A stretch of 6,813 nt of DNA from Bacteroidota bacterium (lineage in GTDB: Bacteria > Bacteroidota > Bacteroidia > Bacteroidales > UBA10428). Positions within the stretch are counted from its first letter, which is position 1, and each line of letters begins with the position of its first letter. The translations under genes and the position numbers were made by a program. The DNA lies in NCBI GenBank assembly GCA_024640925.1, contig JAHEEB010000226.1:1-6813 (forward strand), given 5' to 3'. Under the pieces are notes generated by a model. It was given only the letters and a program-made list of their open reading frames with translations. It did no database searches and was not told the DNA's origin. Of this stretch, positions 6,285-6,813 are shown in pieces.

Positions 6285-6813
6285 ATGAAGAACTTTCTGG
6301 CTTTATTTTTCATATTGCCGGTACTTGTTAATGCACAAGATAAACTGGTTGAAAAAGGCGATGAATTATATTCCCTTTTACAATATAACGATGCACTGGC
6401 AATCTATTTAAAAGCTGAATCAAAACTAGTAGATTCTACAGAAAAATACCCAATATTATTACAAATTGCTTCCTGCTATACAAACCTGCATAATCCAAAA
6501 CAAGCGATAAGATATTTTTCAGCAGCATATTCGCTGGATAATAATTTTACGCCTGAGCAATCGACGGATTATTGCAGCGCACTTATTGAAACAGGTCAAT
6601 ATAACAAGGCAAAATTAATCTTAACCCAATTAAACAGTGGCTCATTTATCGAACAAATTTTATTGGATAAATGCGATTATGCCTTAGCTCACCCGGAACT
6701 GGACAGATATATTCAAACACAAGCCATGAAACTCCAGGAGGGATATAGTAATTTTGGTATGACATTGTATAATAAAAAACTTTTATACATCCAGTTTATC
6801 AAATCTAAAAATT
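6285..6813 (+). CDS. Secreted TPR protein, probable N-terminus of a PorE/OmpA-family T9SS protein (3' truncated by window end)
   Basis: An open frame starts at ATG 6285 and runs without a stop to the window edge, giving 176 residues. The signal peptide is clear (MKNFLALFFILPVLVNA before Q-D). Residues of about 20-125 look like three tetratricopeptide repeats: KGDELYSLLQYNDALAIY, then IASCYTNLHNPKQAIRYF, then YCSALIETGQYNKAKLIL. The segment GYSNFGMTLYNKKLLYIQF near 152-170 resembles the first blade of the WD40-like (PD40) propeller that follows the TPRs in this family. Known family architecture is TPR, then PD40 propeller, then a carboxypeptidase-regulatory-like domain, then a C-terminal OmpA peptidoglycan-binding domain, as in PorE. 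Proteins like this are often encoded directly after PorP/SprF genes and may anchor the apparatus to the cell wall. The OmpA part is not in the window, so the full architecture is inferred. Confidence 0.85.
   Translation, partial: MKNFLALFFILPVLVNAQDKLVEKGDELYSLLQYNDALAIYLKAESKLVDSTEKYPILLQIASCYTNLHNPKQAIRYFSAAYSLDNNFTPEQSTDYCSALIETGQYNKAKLILTQLNSGSFIEQILLDKCDYALAHPELDRYIQTQAMKLQEGYSNFGMTLYNKKLLYIQFIKSKN

Overview
This window is AT-rich DNA from a member of the phylum Bacteroidota. The evidence is the protein families (type IX secretion, T9SS), a Bacteroidota-type -7 promoter element (TATATTTG), weak Shine-Dalgarno sequences, and signal peptides that all place a glutamine just after the predicted cleavage site. 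The genus and order cannot be resolved from the sequence. All recognised genes are on the + strand, and the window is close to fully coding apart from one gap of about 250 bases.

Layout: (1) 1-1071 is a small secreted protein with a gliding-motility-type (CHU_C, type B) T9SS sorting domain. Only its start codon appears to be cut off by the window edge. (2) 1068-1997 is a PorP/SprF-family outer-membrane protein whose start overlaps the preceding stop by 4 bases. (3) 1998-2248 is non-coding and ends in a promoter. (4) 2249-4213 is a secreted phage-tail-fibre-like protein that ends in a self-cleaving peptidase S74 (intramolecular chaperone) domain and a coiled coil. (5) 4247-5323 is a second CHU_C protein, paralogous to (1). 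(6) 5329-6267 is a second PorP/SprF protein, paralogous to (2). (7) 6285-6813 is the 5' part of a TPR protein that looks like the N-terminus of a PorE/OmpA-type T9SS protein and runs off the window.

The two CHU_C + PorP pairs form a tandem duplication of about 2 kb, interrupted by the S74 fibre gene. Established knowledge: type B sorting domains direct proteins through the T9SS, and SprB-like cargo depends on a SprF/PorP-family partner, usually encoded next door. Inference: the window encodes two dedicated cargo-partner pairs, an envelope-anchoring TPR/OmpA component, and a trimeric fibre that may be displayed by one of the cargo proteins. The fibre gene, with its own promoter, probably starts an operon covering genes (4) to (7). 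The function of the assembled structure is unknown. The unusual point is a phage-like self-processing fibre built into a T9SS operon.
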